Below, piece by piece: positions 21,888 to 32,800 of a stretch of DNA of 64,000 bases; position 1 is the stretch's first letter; every line of letters begins with the position of its first letter. The notes beneath the pieces are model-generated. The model ran no database searches and had not been told where the DNA came from. It worked only from the letters and a program-made list of their open reading frames with translations. The position numbers and the translations under genes were made by a program. Where the stretch lies: assembly GCA_028673005.1 (NCBI GenBank), contig CM054116.1, positions 35,622,854-35,686,853 on the forward strand. The letters run 5' to 3'. The stretch comes from Tanypteryx hageni. Its lineage: Eukaryota; Arthropoda; Insecta; Odonata; Petaluridae.

Positions 21888-22992
21888 TTGCCTATCAATA
21901 ATTTCCGTGGCCAAAGTTACGACATTGGTGTTAATATGGCTGGTTCAAAGAAATGTATCCTAGCCTCAATGCTACCCGCTAATTGACGAGTTTTCTTTAT
22001 ACCACCTGGAAGCCACAAAGTTAATTTATTCTCGGAGACATGGCGAAATCGACACTTTTGGCTAAATCGTTTTCTGGAATATTGTGGATATATGTATTTT
22101 TTTCTGACTACAAAAAAGATTTTTTTTTAAATCTCGTGGGAAAATTTTCGCTAAAACGTAATAAAAAACTCGTTAGGAATGCAAATTTATGGCGTTAAAG
22201 CGTTCGGTATCAGTCGGGCGACGTTTGCGATGCGTCAGTTGATGTTTCAGAAACAATAAGTTATCTAAAATACAGAATAGAAGCACTTTTCCAAGCTAAA
22301 CAACTGAGAAACCAAGTTTTTATTGATTTTAACGGTTTGGTACGAAGTCCTGGCGCAATTCAATGTTCTTAGAGAGATCATGCGAAACATAAACATGAAG
22401 TTGGATCAAGTGGCACGATTTTAGAAAATGACAACATATTTATTAATCCAGTTAAAATAAATAGCTTTCAAAATTCGAAAATAGGGGCAGAGGAACTTAC
22501 AGGTGAGATCGAAATGGATCCGAAGAAGCCTCTTTTTAAGTGGAATCGTGTGTTCGGCGAAGAAATGTAAATAAACAGTTTACACATGAAGCTCAATACT
22601 AAATAATAAATGATCCCGAGAAAAATTTTACATGAGCTTTTCTTAAATATATCGTAGAATCAAGGAAGAATGTCATTAAACGAACGATTTCAACTAACAT
22701 TTTGGCATCGTGTACGATATTTCAGCGCTCAAAAACATCTGACAGTAATTCGCGTAAAAAGTGCAAAGATCTGCAACAGTTATTTTCCGAGTAACAAGAT
22801 GGATGTGGAAGGGACATTGATAGATTATGCCGGCTTATAGAGCTTAAAACGCTGTCACACATAATCCTCCATCAATGTACAATGGCATTGAATGCCTTGC
22901 AATATATTTGTGATAATCATTTCATTGGCATTATGCCCAATACCATTTCGATTTTCTGAGAATTTTATAGGCCATACCGTTTACAGTAACTA
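21888..22992 (-). repeat. Dispersed repeat B, copy 2 (inverted relative to 4655-5455)
   Basis: Reverse-complement match to 4655-5455 over its whole length, interrupted by about 290 bp (22235-22520) absent from the other copy. That extra segment is either a later insertion here or a deletion there; I see no terminal repeats or target duplication that would decide. The 63-residue frame ending at 21986 is incidental. Confidence 0.7.
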
Positions 22993-23448
22993 ATATACAA
23001 AGCGAATTCTACTTGGATGGCTGACAGGGTAGCTGTAACGTAAAGTTGGCAATGTGTAAAAACAGGATCTTTCATTACGTACCAACAAGGCCATTGGTTT
23101 TACTATGAGCCTTGCTGATTCTAATTTGAAACGCAAATCGTCAAGGAAAATGGAATATTTTCTAAAAAACATACAGCGTTTATATAAAGAAACGGATCAT
23201 CCAAAATAATTATTAATTAAGCCCCTACACATTCGAATGGAAGAAGATCGATTAAGTAAGTAGTTTGTTCAACAGTTAAATCACACAATTAAAAGCTTAC
23301 CTTCTTTCATTTTACTCATTATGAATAAAAAAGTAGTCGTCACTAGCTAAGCAAACAAAAATTATTTAATATTTATTATTCAATAAACAAGATTCAAAGA
23401 ATCTTATTGTATTTTTTGATAGTAAAACAATCGCAATACATATATATA
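22993..23448. other. Unique spacer, no gene seen
   Basis: AT-rich sequence leading into a short TA-rich tract (23437-23448) that was the mariner target. Confidence 0.4.
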
Positions 23449-24766
23449 CGAGGGTGAATCAAAAAGTTCCCGGAAAGTTTTAGAAACAATGTTCCTGCAT
23501 TCCAAATAATAACAAAGCATTGTTGCCTAAAATTAGCAATATCTTAGCCATAACAATTCAATATTTCGTAATAATTCATTCATTTGTTATAATATAAAAG
23601 CAGTTTTTCTAACCCATTAATTCATGAGTATGGATAACTTAAAGTTTGAGATTCGAGTAAACGTAATGTTTTTGACAAAACTTGGATGGAAATCGAATGC
23701 CATTATTCTGGCTTTGCAGAAAGTTTACGGGGATAATGCATCTAAGAGAACTACAGTTAATGAATGAATTAAACGGTTTAAGCTTGGACGAGAAGGCATT
23801 AAAGATGACTATCGAAGTGGAAGACCATCAACGTCGATTAACGAAGAAACCGTGGTCGTCGTCCAATCAATTGTGGAAGAAGATAGACGAGTTTCAGTGC
23901 AAATGATAGCCAAACGTTTGGACATCTCATATGGCTCAGCTCAATCAATCCTCAAAGATAGTTTAGGATTGACTAAGCTTTCTGCTAGATGGGTACCGAA
24001 AGCGTTGCGCCCTGAACACAAAACTCAGAGAGCTGGCTATGCAGTTGAGTTCCTCAACCGATTTGATGCAGACCCAGAAGATTTCTTTCGCCGAATAGTG
24101 ACTGGTGATGAAACATGGATCCGGAAGTACGATCCGGAAAGTAAAATTCAATCTAAACAATGGTTACCAAGGGGGTCAAGTGGACCAATAAAGTTCAAAG
24201 CTGAACAATCAATCAAGAAGGTTATGGCAATTGTTTTTTGGGATAATGAAGGTGTAATCATCGTCAATTTTCTTGAGGGGCAACGGAAAGTAACAGGAGG
24301 TTATTACGAACAAGTTTTAAAAAAACTGAACTCTGCGGTTATAAAAAAGGCCTTGGAAACTGCACCGGCGAATTCTGTTCCACCATGACAATGCTCCAGC
24401 ACATTCATCTACGGTATCAAGAGCTGTGCTTCGAGAATTGCGCTGGGAAACGCTGTCTCACCCGCCCTACAGACCAGACTTGGCTTTTTCGGACTTTTTT
24501 CTGTTTCCAAAACTAAAGGAGCACATCAAGGGAGTTCTCTGGGAATTGATATGTGAGGCCAAACAAGCAGTTTTAAACGGGTTTCATTCAAACGATCAAA
24601 ATTTCTACAAAAATGGGTTAGGACGATGGCGACATCGAATGGAAAAAAGTTGAGAGTTAAATGGTGAATATGTTGAAAAATAACTCCAAAATAAATGGTT
24701 AAATGGTTCTTTTTGAGTTTCTATTGTTTTTATATGATAATTCCGGGATCTTTTTGATTCTCCCTC

Positions 24767-24767
<1 letters not shown>
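23449..24767 (+). mobile_element. Full-length mariner element
   Basis: A 1319-bp element bounded by TA dinucleotides, with terminal inverted repeats of about 27 bp that differ at two positions (left CGAGGGTGAATCAAAAAG at 23449, right the reverse complement ending at 24767). It lies in a TA-rich target that continues on the right as a (TA)n microsatellite. It carries one transposase gene, broken at two places. Both ends are intact, so it might still be moved by a transposase acting in trans. Confidence 0.93.
23624..24653 (+). pseudogene. Mariner transposase (inactivated)
   Basis: Start at ATG 23624 (MSMDNLKFEIRVNVMFLTK), giving about 343 codons, the usual length of mariner transposases. The N-terminal part has the helix-turn-helix region and the SGRPSTS linker. 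The catalytic domain shows TGDETW, then HHDNAPAHSS and HPPYRPDLAFSDFFLFPKL. Thirty-four residues separate the second and third Asp, fitting the D,D34D triad. All three catalytic Asp are readable, but the gene is broken. TGA at 23765-23767 replaces the Trp of the VNEWIKRF-type block. A frame change near 24371-24380, best explained by a 2-base deletion, lies just before the second catalytic Asp. In the linker before the third Asp the family's usual PSD is FSD. The type resembles mariner proteins common in arthropods; the subfamily was not assigned. Confidence 0.92.

Positions 24768-24831
<64 letters not shown>
24768..24831. repeat. (TA)n microsatellite
   Basis: About 32 TA units starting at the TA target site of the mariner's right end. 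They may have expanded from that site. Confidence 0.95.
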
Positions 24832-24832
<1 letters not shown>

Positions 24833-25238
24833 CTTTCAAACTTTCTTCTCGTTTCTTCATTTTACGGTATAAAATGTGATAGTATTATTCTCTCTCTCTT
24901 TATCTCTCCCGCTTCCATTTGAAAATATTTTTCTTACATCAAGCGAATTTTCAAGCAAATTCGGATTCTCTCTTCGATAAAACTCCACTTCGTTACTTTG
25001 ACTGTAACGCTGTACAAGTCTCAAGTTTGCATCTTAATTCTAAATAATTTAATAAAGCTATGGACATAAATGACAACGCAATGTATTTCTTATGGGAAAA
25101 TTGTTGTTTTGAGAAATAAATAATAAAATATTTTTCACATTTTAGGGTTTTCAGATACATACTTGGACGTTTATGTCTACATACCTTTCAAGTTTCAGAT
25201 TCTCACCTATTCCATCAACCTCGACACTACAAAATTAA
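24832..25238. other. Unique spacer, no gene seen
   Basis: AT-rich, with a short CT-rich stretch near 24892-24912. Confidence 0.4.
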
Positions 25239-26120
25239 TACACAGTAGAATTCCAATTATTCGAACTATGTATTTGGGACCAAGGGTGCGGTTAAGATAA
25301 TAAAAAAATGTGGATAATTGGAAAAAGAAATGGCAACTGTGAGTTAAATAAATAAACACGCGGTTTTAGTTTTCAAGGTAACACAAAAAGCAATTGTTTA
25401 TCTGTAATACGAATAGGTGCGATAGTCGTGAGTATATTTTCCGCTACTGGTCAGTATGCGTAATACCACATGTATTTCACGCACCCAATTTTTAGTGACG
25501 ATATTACGAAAAAAATGCACGTGAATTATTTGAGCAAATACAATATCATTATACAAATGATAAATTAACTTTATAATACGCTAAAAAACAAGATAAATGC
25601 TGAAAATCGGATTTGTATGAAAAACTGAGAAAGAACGAACGTCTAATAATCAAGAAAGATTTCCAAAAACTGCCTAACAAATTGGTCTAAAATACCTTTT
25701 GAACCAACGACAGGGCCAAAAAATATGCCCTAGTCTCTTAAAAAGAAAGGAAGGATCATCAAAAATGCTATTTATAACCTTCAAACACGTATACTTCCAT
25801 TCCGATGGGCGATGACAATGTGGGTGGGGCATATTGTGTCGGTATTTAGGCAAAGGAGAGCATTTAGGATGTGTTTGGAGAGTGTTTTAAGGCAAAGAGG
25901 GATTCACGAATGCAGGAGTATCGAAAGAAAGTTTTTCCAAGGCTATTAGGTAGACCCGAATGTCGCAGCGAAGGGTAATAAATGTGTATTCGGGTAAGTA
26001 TATCCGAATGTCGAAGCGTAATGGTTAAGAAACATGCAGCAGTGCAGTGATTTAATATTTGGTTCGGATAATTGGACATTCGGATAATCGACGTTCGGAT
26101 AATCGGAGTTATATTGTATA
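25239..26120. mobile_element. pogo/Tigger-like non-autonomous element
   Basis: The left end (from 25239) reads TACACAGTAGAATTCCAATTATTCG. Its right end, reverse-complemented from 26120, matches at about 18 of 25 positions and shares the CCGATTATCCGAAC block. CAGTAGAA...GATTATCCG is characteristic of pogo/Tigger-type inverted repeats with TA targets. The right subterminal region repeats TTCGGATAAT three times (26055-26105), a possible set of transposase binding sites. The 882-bp interior has no transposase frame. It abuts a LINE fragment directly at 26120. Confidence 0.55.
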
Positions 26121-26395
26121 GGATGCTGAAGATAAAATGAACAGACAGGAAGAAAAACGACGAAGTACTGAGAAGAATAAAAGAGAATCGAATGATTATA
26201 CAGACTATAAGAAAGAGGAAGACGAACAGGATCGGACATTACCTTAGGACAGAGAGCATGATTAAAGACGTGTTAGCAGGAAAACTGGAAGGAAAAAGAG
26301 AAATAGGCGGGAAAAGGTTTTAGGTGATAGACGACTTGAAAGTTAAAGAGGACCTGTCACGGACCTGTCCACGGAGAGACTACCTATGTTGATGA
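26119..26395 (+). pseudogene. LINE ORF2 3' fragment (same family as 56-57.7 kb)
   Basis: The translation RMLKIK-stop-TDRKKNDEVLRRI...IGHYLR...MIKDVLAGKLEGKR matches the C-terminus of the element at 56223-57732 at nucleotide and protein level. It has an in-frame TGA for the Trp of KIKWTD, a stop in the GKRF segment, and an internal deletion of about 70 bp, before ending in a TGATGATTG-like remnant of the (ATG)n tail. It is 5'-truncated exactly at the edge of the pogo-like element, so either the LINE was interrupted by that element or it inserted beside it. Confidence 0.8.
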
Positions 26396-28950
26396 TTGTA
26401 CAAGATGCAACAAATAAAAACATAATATCTAACAGTAATACTATCGACTTTAGTCAAAAGATCTTGGTATACAGTGATTTTGCAGGAAATACGCTTTTAC
26501 AGAAATGTGGCGGCGAAGTCGTCGCTCCTCTCTTATTAAAGCAACGACACCTTTGTTGCATTTCCTAATGCATATTTTCAACCTTATACCGCTATTGCCC
26601 CCAAGTTTCGTAAATATGACAAATTTCAATGAAACGAGAGCGGAGACAAAACCCAAAACACGGCCGATTGTTTCAACAGCCGTACGTGTTTTGTTTTATC
26701 CGTCCTAACGTGCGTCAAAAATTAACTTCTCCTTTTTCCCAAGCATTTGAAATTTTGAAAACGTAAACATTTCCAGCCTTTCACCTCACCTGTCGCCGCA
26801 TGAAAAGAATATCAAATGGGTTATAACGACGCGCACAGCAAGCATAAAAAATATATCTCGGCGCAGGGTTTTTTTCTCCTGCAGAGCAGAGAACCCTTTC
26901 GGTATAAAAAGAAATTTCGATGTATTTTTTCCGCCATTCCAAACACATGCACTCACATCCGATCAAACCGTGATAACATGGCTGGGAGAAAGGCATCCCT
27001 GGCTCGATCTCCGATAAAAAAATCGCTTTTTTACATTTCTTTGGCGTCCTCGGTCGGGCGTCCGGTCGGCGATTTTCGGCCGTGTTACGCGCGGAGGCAT
27101 TTTCCGCGATTTGTTTTTCGCATTTTGTTTTTTCCGCCTCCCGGACCAATTTTTATTGAAAGGGACGGGTTGCGTGTTCCAACACCCACCGTGAGCACGT
27201 TTTCGCTGAGTCCGCAAAGCTCCCTCTGCCTCTCTCCCAGGAAGGGCAGTCGGCGGCACCTATCCCTGTAACCTCCAACCCCGCCCCCGACGATCAGCAG
27301 TCCCGTGCCGATGCCGCCTTCTGGAGGGAGCTGAGGGACGCCGGCTGGCAGGAGGCTCGTGTGGGTGGTGGGCATCCCCAGCATCCTGCGCGAGATCAAA
27401 GAAGATATTTCGGAGCTTCAAAAACAGCGCGTTCCGATGTAAACACGTGCGCGCGCACAAACACACGCACATGAAAATGTTTATTTTGATTCGGTTTTGT
27501 TATTAAAATGTGTCAAGTCACTATGTGTACAAAACCGATAATATCTTGATCACCTAAGATACGCTAGCAAATCAACTTTAATTTATAATTATCGCAACAT
27601 AATTTCATAAACATTTTACATCCAACTATGGAAATTTATTTCTACGATAAAAAGCTTTATCAATAACCATAAAACAGAAAATGGCGATTCTATCGGGGGC
27701 AATGGCAATGAAATAGTTTTCTCAGTAAACAATAAATTAGATCTTTAATTTAGACTGATTATATTACTCATTTATGTCCATTTCATTAATATAAATGTCA
27801 TTTTTTACTAGCGAAAGTCTGTTAAATGCAAAGGTATTATTATATATGTTACCGGTGAATATTATTAAATTAATAAACTCATTTGAAGGTGTAATAATGC
27901 ATGGAAATGTGTGAATAATAATATGTAAGATCAACGGCTGACTAAACATATGTGTAGTTGTGCGATTACATCCAATTATACATTTTACTCTATAATCGAA
28001 TAATGAACAAAAATAATTAGTCTGAGTGTTATTCTATAGTGCTCATGTGTTTAATAGTGCACCTAGCATGCTCAAATTGACCACAACTTTAACTGATATT
28101 AATAGTTACCCAAATGGTTGAGTTTTAAAATCGTTCATTGCTAGTTTATTTCTATTTTCCCCAAAAATAAAACTATTTGGAGAAAGCTCTTTTTTGACAT
28201 AAATACAAAGAAATTCATGTTTCATTAAATATAGAAATTTTTTACATGAATTTGAAGTATTTCTGTCGCTTTAGTATGGGGAAACTCGTCTTTAAATCGT
28301 TTCATGTCATGTACACAAAGAAAAAACGCAAAGGGAATATTTCGAACGTTTCGTATTTCATTTAAAATGTCTTTTATCATTGGTTTTGCGCAGGAAGCTC
28401 TGATATAAAATTAACTTTAGGGATTCAGGTGATCTAGCACATTATCTCCCTTTTCGAAGTTATTCGGCCATACAACGGACGTTGTGGAGTCGCTCGCTTT
28501 CACAAATGGGTCCTCATAAGAATACGATATCAGGAGAATGAAGTAAGCCATCAAGGCTTTGATTACGCATCATATTTATAGAAAACACCCTCGATCCATT
28601 TCGGTAAGCTGTCGTCTGTCATGGGGAGAACTCCATAGAGATCCGTGCATTGGCATCTCGCCAGTTTATAAAAGAGGTTTCTGGCAGTCTTTTATAAATA
28701 TGCCCTTGAAAGAACCTGCCTGTCCATGCTAGGATCATCTCAAAGGACTTCCTCTTCTCCAAAACTCCCATGCGGGAGCGGCTAATTATGAGGACGAAGT
28801 AGTCGGTCGAACCGTCTGAGGAACTCGGAAGAAATCGAAATGAGTTGGTTTGGATTACAAGCTCCGGAGGCTCGGTTATGAATGCGAGTTGATGACGTCG
28901 GATTCCTGGGTTATTATTGCGTCACTCGATTATGTAAATGGAGTGAAGGG
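26396..28950. other. 2.5 kb without identifiable gene; GC-richer island 26.9-27.5 kb
   Basis: Around 26990-27420 GC content rises and both strands hold open frames of 98-151 residues (for example 26816-27271 +, 27085-27399 -). None shows a domain, and the overlapping frames are contradictory. The island could be a promoter or exon region, but no start, splice or family evidence decides. Flanks are AT-rich. A TTTATAAAAGAGG sequence occurs near 28668 without supporting context. Confidence 0.35.
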
Positions 28951-29520
28951 GTCCAATTAACTGCGAGAGGGAGAGAGAGGGAGGGGGAGGAAGAAGGAGA
29001 GGGTCGATCGGGAAGAAGGGAGTTTGGGGAGGTAAAAGGGATGAAAACAGGAGGGTTATATGGGCATTGTAGGAGTTTGAGAGGGGAGCCTGTCATATGT
29101 GCATTGGAGTGGAGTGAGGTGGGTGGTTGAAGCCGCATGAGCGGCGCGGTGGGGGGAGGATGGGCGGAAGCAGGGGAGGGGGAGGAACGGGTGGGGAGGC
29201 GGGAGGAGAAAGGGGCAGGGAAAAAAGAAACGAAGAGGCGAGGGTGGGCTATGGCGTAAAGGAGAGCTGCTCTCGGGGGCGGGTTAGGGGGTGGGTCAGG
29301 GGGTGGGTTAGGGGGTTGGTTAGGTGTGGGTTAGGGGGTGGGTTAGGGGGTGGGTTAGGGGGTGGTTTAGGGGGTGGGTTAGGGGGTGGGTTAGGGGGTG
29401 GGTTAGGGAGCTCGCTCGGAGGACGCTGAGAGAGAGAGAGAGGCAAACCAGAAAAGGTGGAGCAAAATGGAGGGAGGATGAGAGATATGGGCGAAGGGGA
29501 AGGCTCGAATAATTTCTTTT
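28951..29520. repeat. G/purine-rich block
   Basis: The + strand is dominated by GGGAGG, GAGAGAGG and GGGGGTGGG. It contains the 12-bp array at 29275-29410. Open frames of 62-100 residues are translations of the simple sequence. Confidence 0.75.
29275..29410. repeat. 12-bp tandem array, GGGTTAGGGGGT units
   Basis: About eleven units. TTAGG (or the variants TCAGG and TTTAGG) recurs at roughly 29284, 29296, 29308, 29320, 29331, 29343, 29355, 29367, 29379, 29391 and 29403. Each unit contains the arthropod telomere pentamer TTAGG within longer G runs, so the + strand is a strong G-quadruplex candidate. The Trp-Val-Arg-Gly and Gly-Leu-Gly-Gly repeat frames across it are not evidence of a gene. Confidence 0.9.
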
Positions 29521-30640
29521 GAGTGACTATGAATTAGTGGTTGCTGATGTGAAACCATTCAGACCATATATGTATTTTGTTCGACGAAAGATGAGAGAGG
29601 GAGGGATGTCACTTGCTTTTCTCCATTATTATAGCTTTTTCGGTTGCGCTCGCTCGCTTTCATGAGAACGCGATTTTTTGGAAAAAGCTCCTTGTCGAGT
29701 TGGCGGAGACGTCGAGAGAGGAATGGATAATATCCAAACGGAGTGAACGCCATGCAAGGAATTCCTCGCGTCGAGGGATACAGTCGAGCGGCTTAAGCGT
29801 CCTTGCGTCGGACGCCAGCGTCGATCGGCGACTTTGTGAACATTTTAGCGCGGGTATTGAAGTGAACGCGCAAAGATCTGAGAAATTTTCAAGTTAAAAT
29901 GAGGAAGTTTTAAAAAATTCATACTATTTTGTCGTCTTTGAAAGGATTTCAACAAAGCTAATATTTCTTAAGTAATTGTTATTAAAGCTTCCTCCATTCG
30001 ACGACTTTGAGATCCTATATAAAAGTTATCTCTTCCATTTTTGTACTGATGCGTTGCGAATAATCAATTTAACTTCAGGTAAAGTGAAAAAATGAGAAAA
30101 TGAAATTTTGCGGATTATAATCTCGATAGGATTATATGTTAATAAAGATACTATTTTTAATTTTTTCTTGTGCCACCGAACGAAACGCAAATATTAAAAC
30201 TCAAAAGTTTGGGTTTTTAGTGTTTTGTAGTACGTTCTTACCTTTTATAAGCCGAGTATTAAACCTGAGTGATGTATTCAAAGGTAGTCTCGCGAAGCAA
30301 TTTTCAAACTAAGGCATTGGATATTGGAGATTTAAAACATCTACAATAAACATTCCCCGAATCAACGCTCGCCTCAGATTCCATCACGACGGAGGCGGAA
30401 CAAGGCCGAAACATGATAATAAGCGTTCGGGGATTAGAGGAAAAGTTTGTTTTTAACCGGGCGAAGACTCCATCCCACCTGATGATATGCATAATAGGTC
30501 TTATGTAGTGGCACAAAACGAAAAGGAGCGAGAGAGGCTGGAGAGGGAGGTCACAATTTAACCTGACTCCAGACTAATTCCGTATCAAGTTTCACCGCCA
30601 TCAAGTTAGCCAGCGGGAACTAGCGATAGAGAAAGAGGGA
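29521..30640. other. Unique DNA, no gene seen
   Basis: A 94-residue open frame at 29613-29897 (+) lies in balanced-composition sequence with several CpG, but shows no recognisable motif. The rest is AT-rich. Confidence 0.35.
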
Positions 30641-31560
30641 GAAAACCGCCGAGCTCCCATGCCGTAATTCCGGCAAATTATTGAGAGAGAAGGAGCGGAC
30701 GAGAATATCGGAGAGAGTGAAGGGTGGCAGATCTGTTAGGGGCGGCGGGAAGAACTGGGATAAGCTAAACATCGGCTCGGATGGGCTGCCGCTATCTAGT
30801 TACGCGGGAAGGGAAGCGAAGGAGGGCAACGATGTGAATGTGCGGAGAGAGGGAAAAAGGGTTGAGTCAAGACGGTCCGGGGGAGTCGGAGGGAGGGAAG
30901 GGGGATAAACGGTAGGGCGGGAGGAGGTGGGATGAGGAATCAGAGGGTTGGGGGCAAGGAGAAGAAATCCGAGACGTGGGTGGGGTACGCGAGGGGTGGG
31001 GAGAGAAAGAGAGGGAGGTTTTGGGGGCTCCCTCCAATCGAATCGCTTAATGCTCCGACGGAGAAATTCAATTCCAAGCCGCGAGTGTGTGTGAGTGAGA
31101 GAGAGGAAGAGAAAAGGAGAGGGAGAGAGGGAGAAAGGGGAGCGGAGATGTGGTGGGAGGATGAGGGTCTCGGAGGACGAAAAAAGTGAGGGAGGAAGGG
31201 AGATAGGAGGAGGAGGGGCCGTGGAGCAGAGTGGGGGGGCTGGTTCCCCTCGTTTTGATTGGTGATGCGTTGAACAAAGGGCGGTGGGAGGTCCCTCGGC
31301 CAATGATGGGTCCACCCCCACCCACCTCACGAGGAGCGGACCCCCGAGGTGCAATTGGTTACCTCCCCTCCCCTTTAGACACAAAACTCCCTTCCCCTCC
31401 GCAATACCCCTCCTCCCATTCCACTCCTCCTGCCCCTCCTCCCCCTCAACTCAACTCGTTTCTGCCCCTTCTGCGTCTTATTCTCTCTTTTTTCCTTTGT
31501 TTCATTCCTTCCCTTCCTTGCCATTTCATCTTCTCTCCCTCTTTTCCTTTCTTTTCATAA
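30641..31560. repeat. Purine-rich then pyrimidine-rich block
   Basis: Purine-rich + strand to about 31240, then C/T-rich from about 31300 to 31560. The longest open frame in this part of the window (194 residues, 30800-31384 -) is Pro/Ser/Leu-rich and compositional. A mirror-like strand switch of this kind recurs at 19 kb, 33 kb, 37.5 kb and 49 kb. Confidence 0.7.
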
Positions 31561-31899
31561 CTTTTTTAAAGACGTCCTCCGAGAGAGTAAGATACTTTTC
31601 CATTCCACAGATCCAACGTCTTAACTATTATTTTTACCTTTTTAATGCCGTCTTTTCTCTGTCGGTCCTAAAGCTTTCTTTCATCGTACAGTGGCTCTGG
31701 TTGGTTTGCTGTGCAAGTATATTTGTTGGGCTTCACGGATTTCTGTCTCGGGGAGGTTTAAGAAAACAAATTGGCACAGCGTTCTCGCATGAAAAAGTAA
31801 TAATATAAGACGGATTGAGTGGCATGAGTAACTCGAAATAAAGATACGCCTATTTATTATAGCAATTTTTTGCAAATACAGAATCATAAGACAAAGGCC
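31561..31899. other. Unique spacer, no gene seen
   Basis: Mixed to AT-rich sequence between a pyrimidine block and the hairpin at 31900. Confidence 0.35.
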
Positions 31900-31985
31900 A
31901 GATTTTATACACAGTATAAAATCTTGTTTAGAGAGTTCTCTCTCTGTAGCTGAAGAAGGAGTAGTTCCGAAAGCTTTACGTTTGT
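31900..31985 (+). other. Hairpin plus hammerhead-like motif
   Basis: A perfect 11-bp stem with a 3-nt loop (AGATTTTATAC/GTATAAAATCT, 31900-31924) is followed at 31950 by CTGAAGA, a GGA-GTAGT-TCC stem and GAAAGCTTTACG. The second block has the order of Penelope-type hammerhead motifs (CUGA-GA, stem II, GAAA, self-complementary AGCT helix III). There are no inverted arms or target duplication, so it may be a solitary terminal fragment. Confidence 0.4.
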
Positions 31986-32147
31986 GATGTTTCTGTGTTT
32001 TTGTGTTATTTTACGTGTGTCGCTTCGACATCCCCGGGGCCTCGCCAACCTGAAGTCGTCTGATTGGTGAGTGCTCACTGGGTTTCCTCATCCCAACACC
32101 TTGTTGACATCCATATATCTATTTTACCTTTCCTTTTCCGTAAGTTG

Positions 32148-32148
<1 letters not shown>

Positions 32149-32214
<66 letters not shown>
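32149..32214. repeat. (TA)n microsatellite
   Basis: Nearly pure TA run with one TG near 32204. Confidence 0.95.
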
Positions 32215-32800
32215 ATTATTTGCAATGTGTATAAAATAACCAAAAAGCTTGGCGAGTTCTATTCAAATCTCTACATTAAATTATTCGTAGCACAAGCGCG
32301 TTTCTAAATTTTCATGGAAGTTTTTTAATTCACAATTTCTACGAAATACAATTGTATTTTGTTCCCAGAATTTTGTTAAAATAGGTTTTGATATTGAGGT
32401 TATAACGCCTTAATTGTCAATATACACACCTATCATCAAACTTTAAATTAAATATCTTAGAATTTATCATGTTCTTTGATCATCAACTTAAACGAATTAT
32501 CAAAATACATTTATTTTTGATGCGATTCTTGTCTTCAAGTTTATAAGGCAGGAGATATTTCATTTTATGCAAGTCTCTTATTTATACCGTTCAACGATTT
32601 TCATTATGTTAGTAAGAAAACTTAAGGCTAAGCTATAAGATTATGTAATTTTTAATGATAAATATATCGCATTTTTGGCACCGAGTTTCTATTTTTTAAC
32701 GAGCGAGCGTTGACCAAACTAAAGTGATTTTGCTGAACTCGCTCGTCGCACAATTATTTTCGAAGCTTTGAGAAAACCCGAAATAATCCCATTAAATGAA
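32215..32800. other. AT-rich DNA, no gene seen
   Basis: Nothing recognisable. Confidence 0.4.

Noticed and set aside
26816..27271. 151-residue + open frame as a gene
   Set aside because: No recognisable domain, no clear start context, and opposing frames of similar length on the minus strand.
29127..29512. Gly-Leu-Gly-Gly and Trp-Val-Arg-Gly repeat proteins
   Set aside because: Translations of the 12-bp GGGTTAGGGGGT array in different frames; any 12-bp repeat free of stops gives such peptides.
30800..31384. 194-residue minus-strand open frame
   Set aside because: Pro/Ser/Leu low complexity within a purine block; overlaps equally long frames in other phases.
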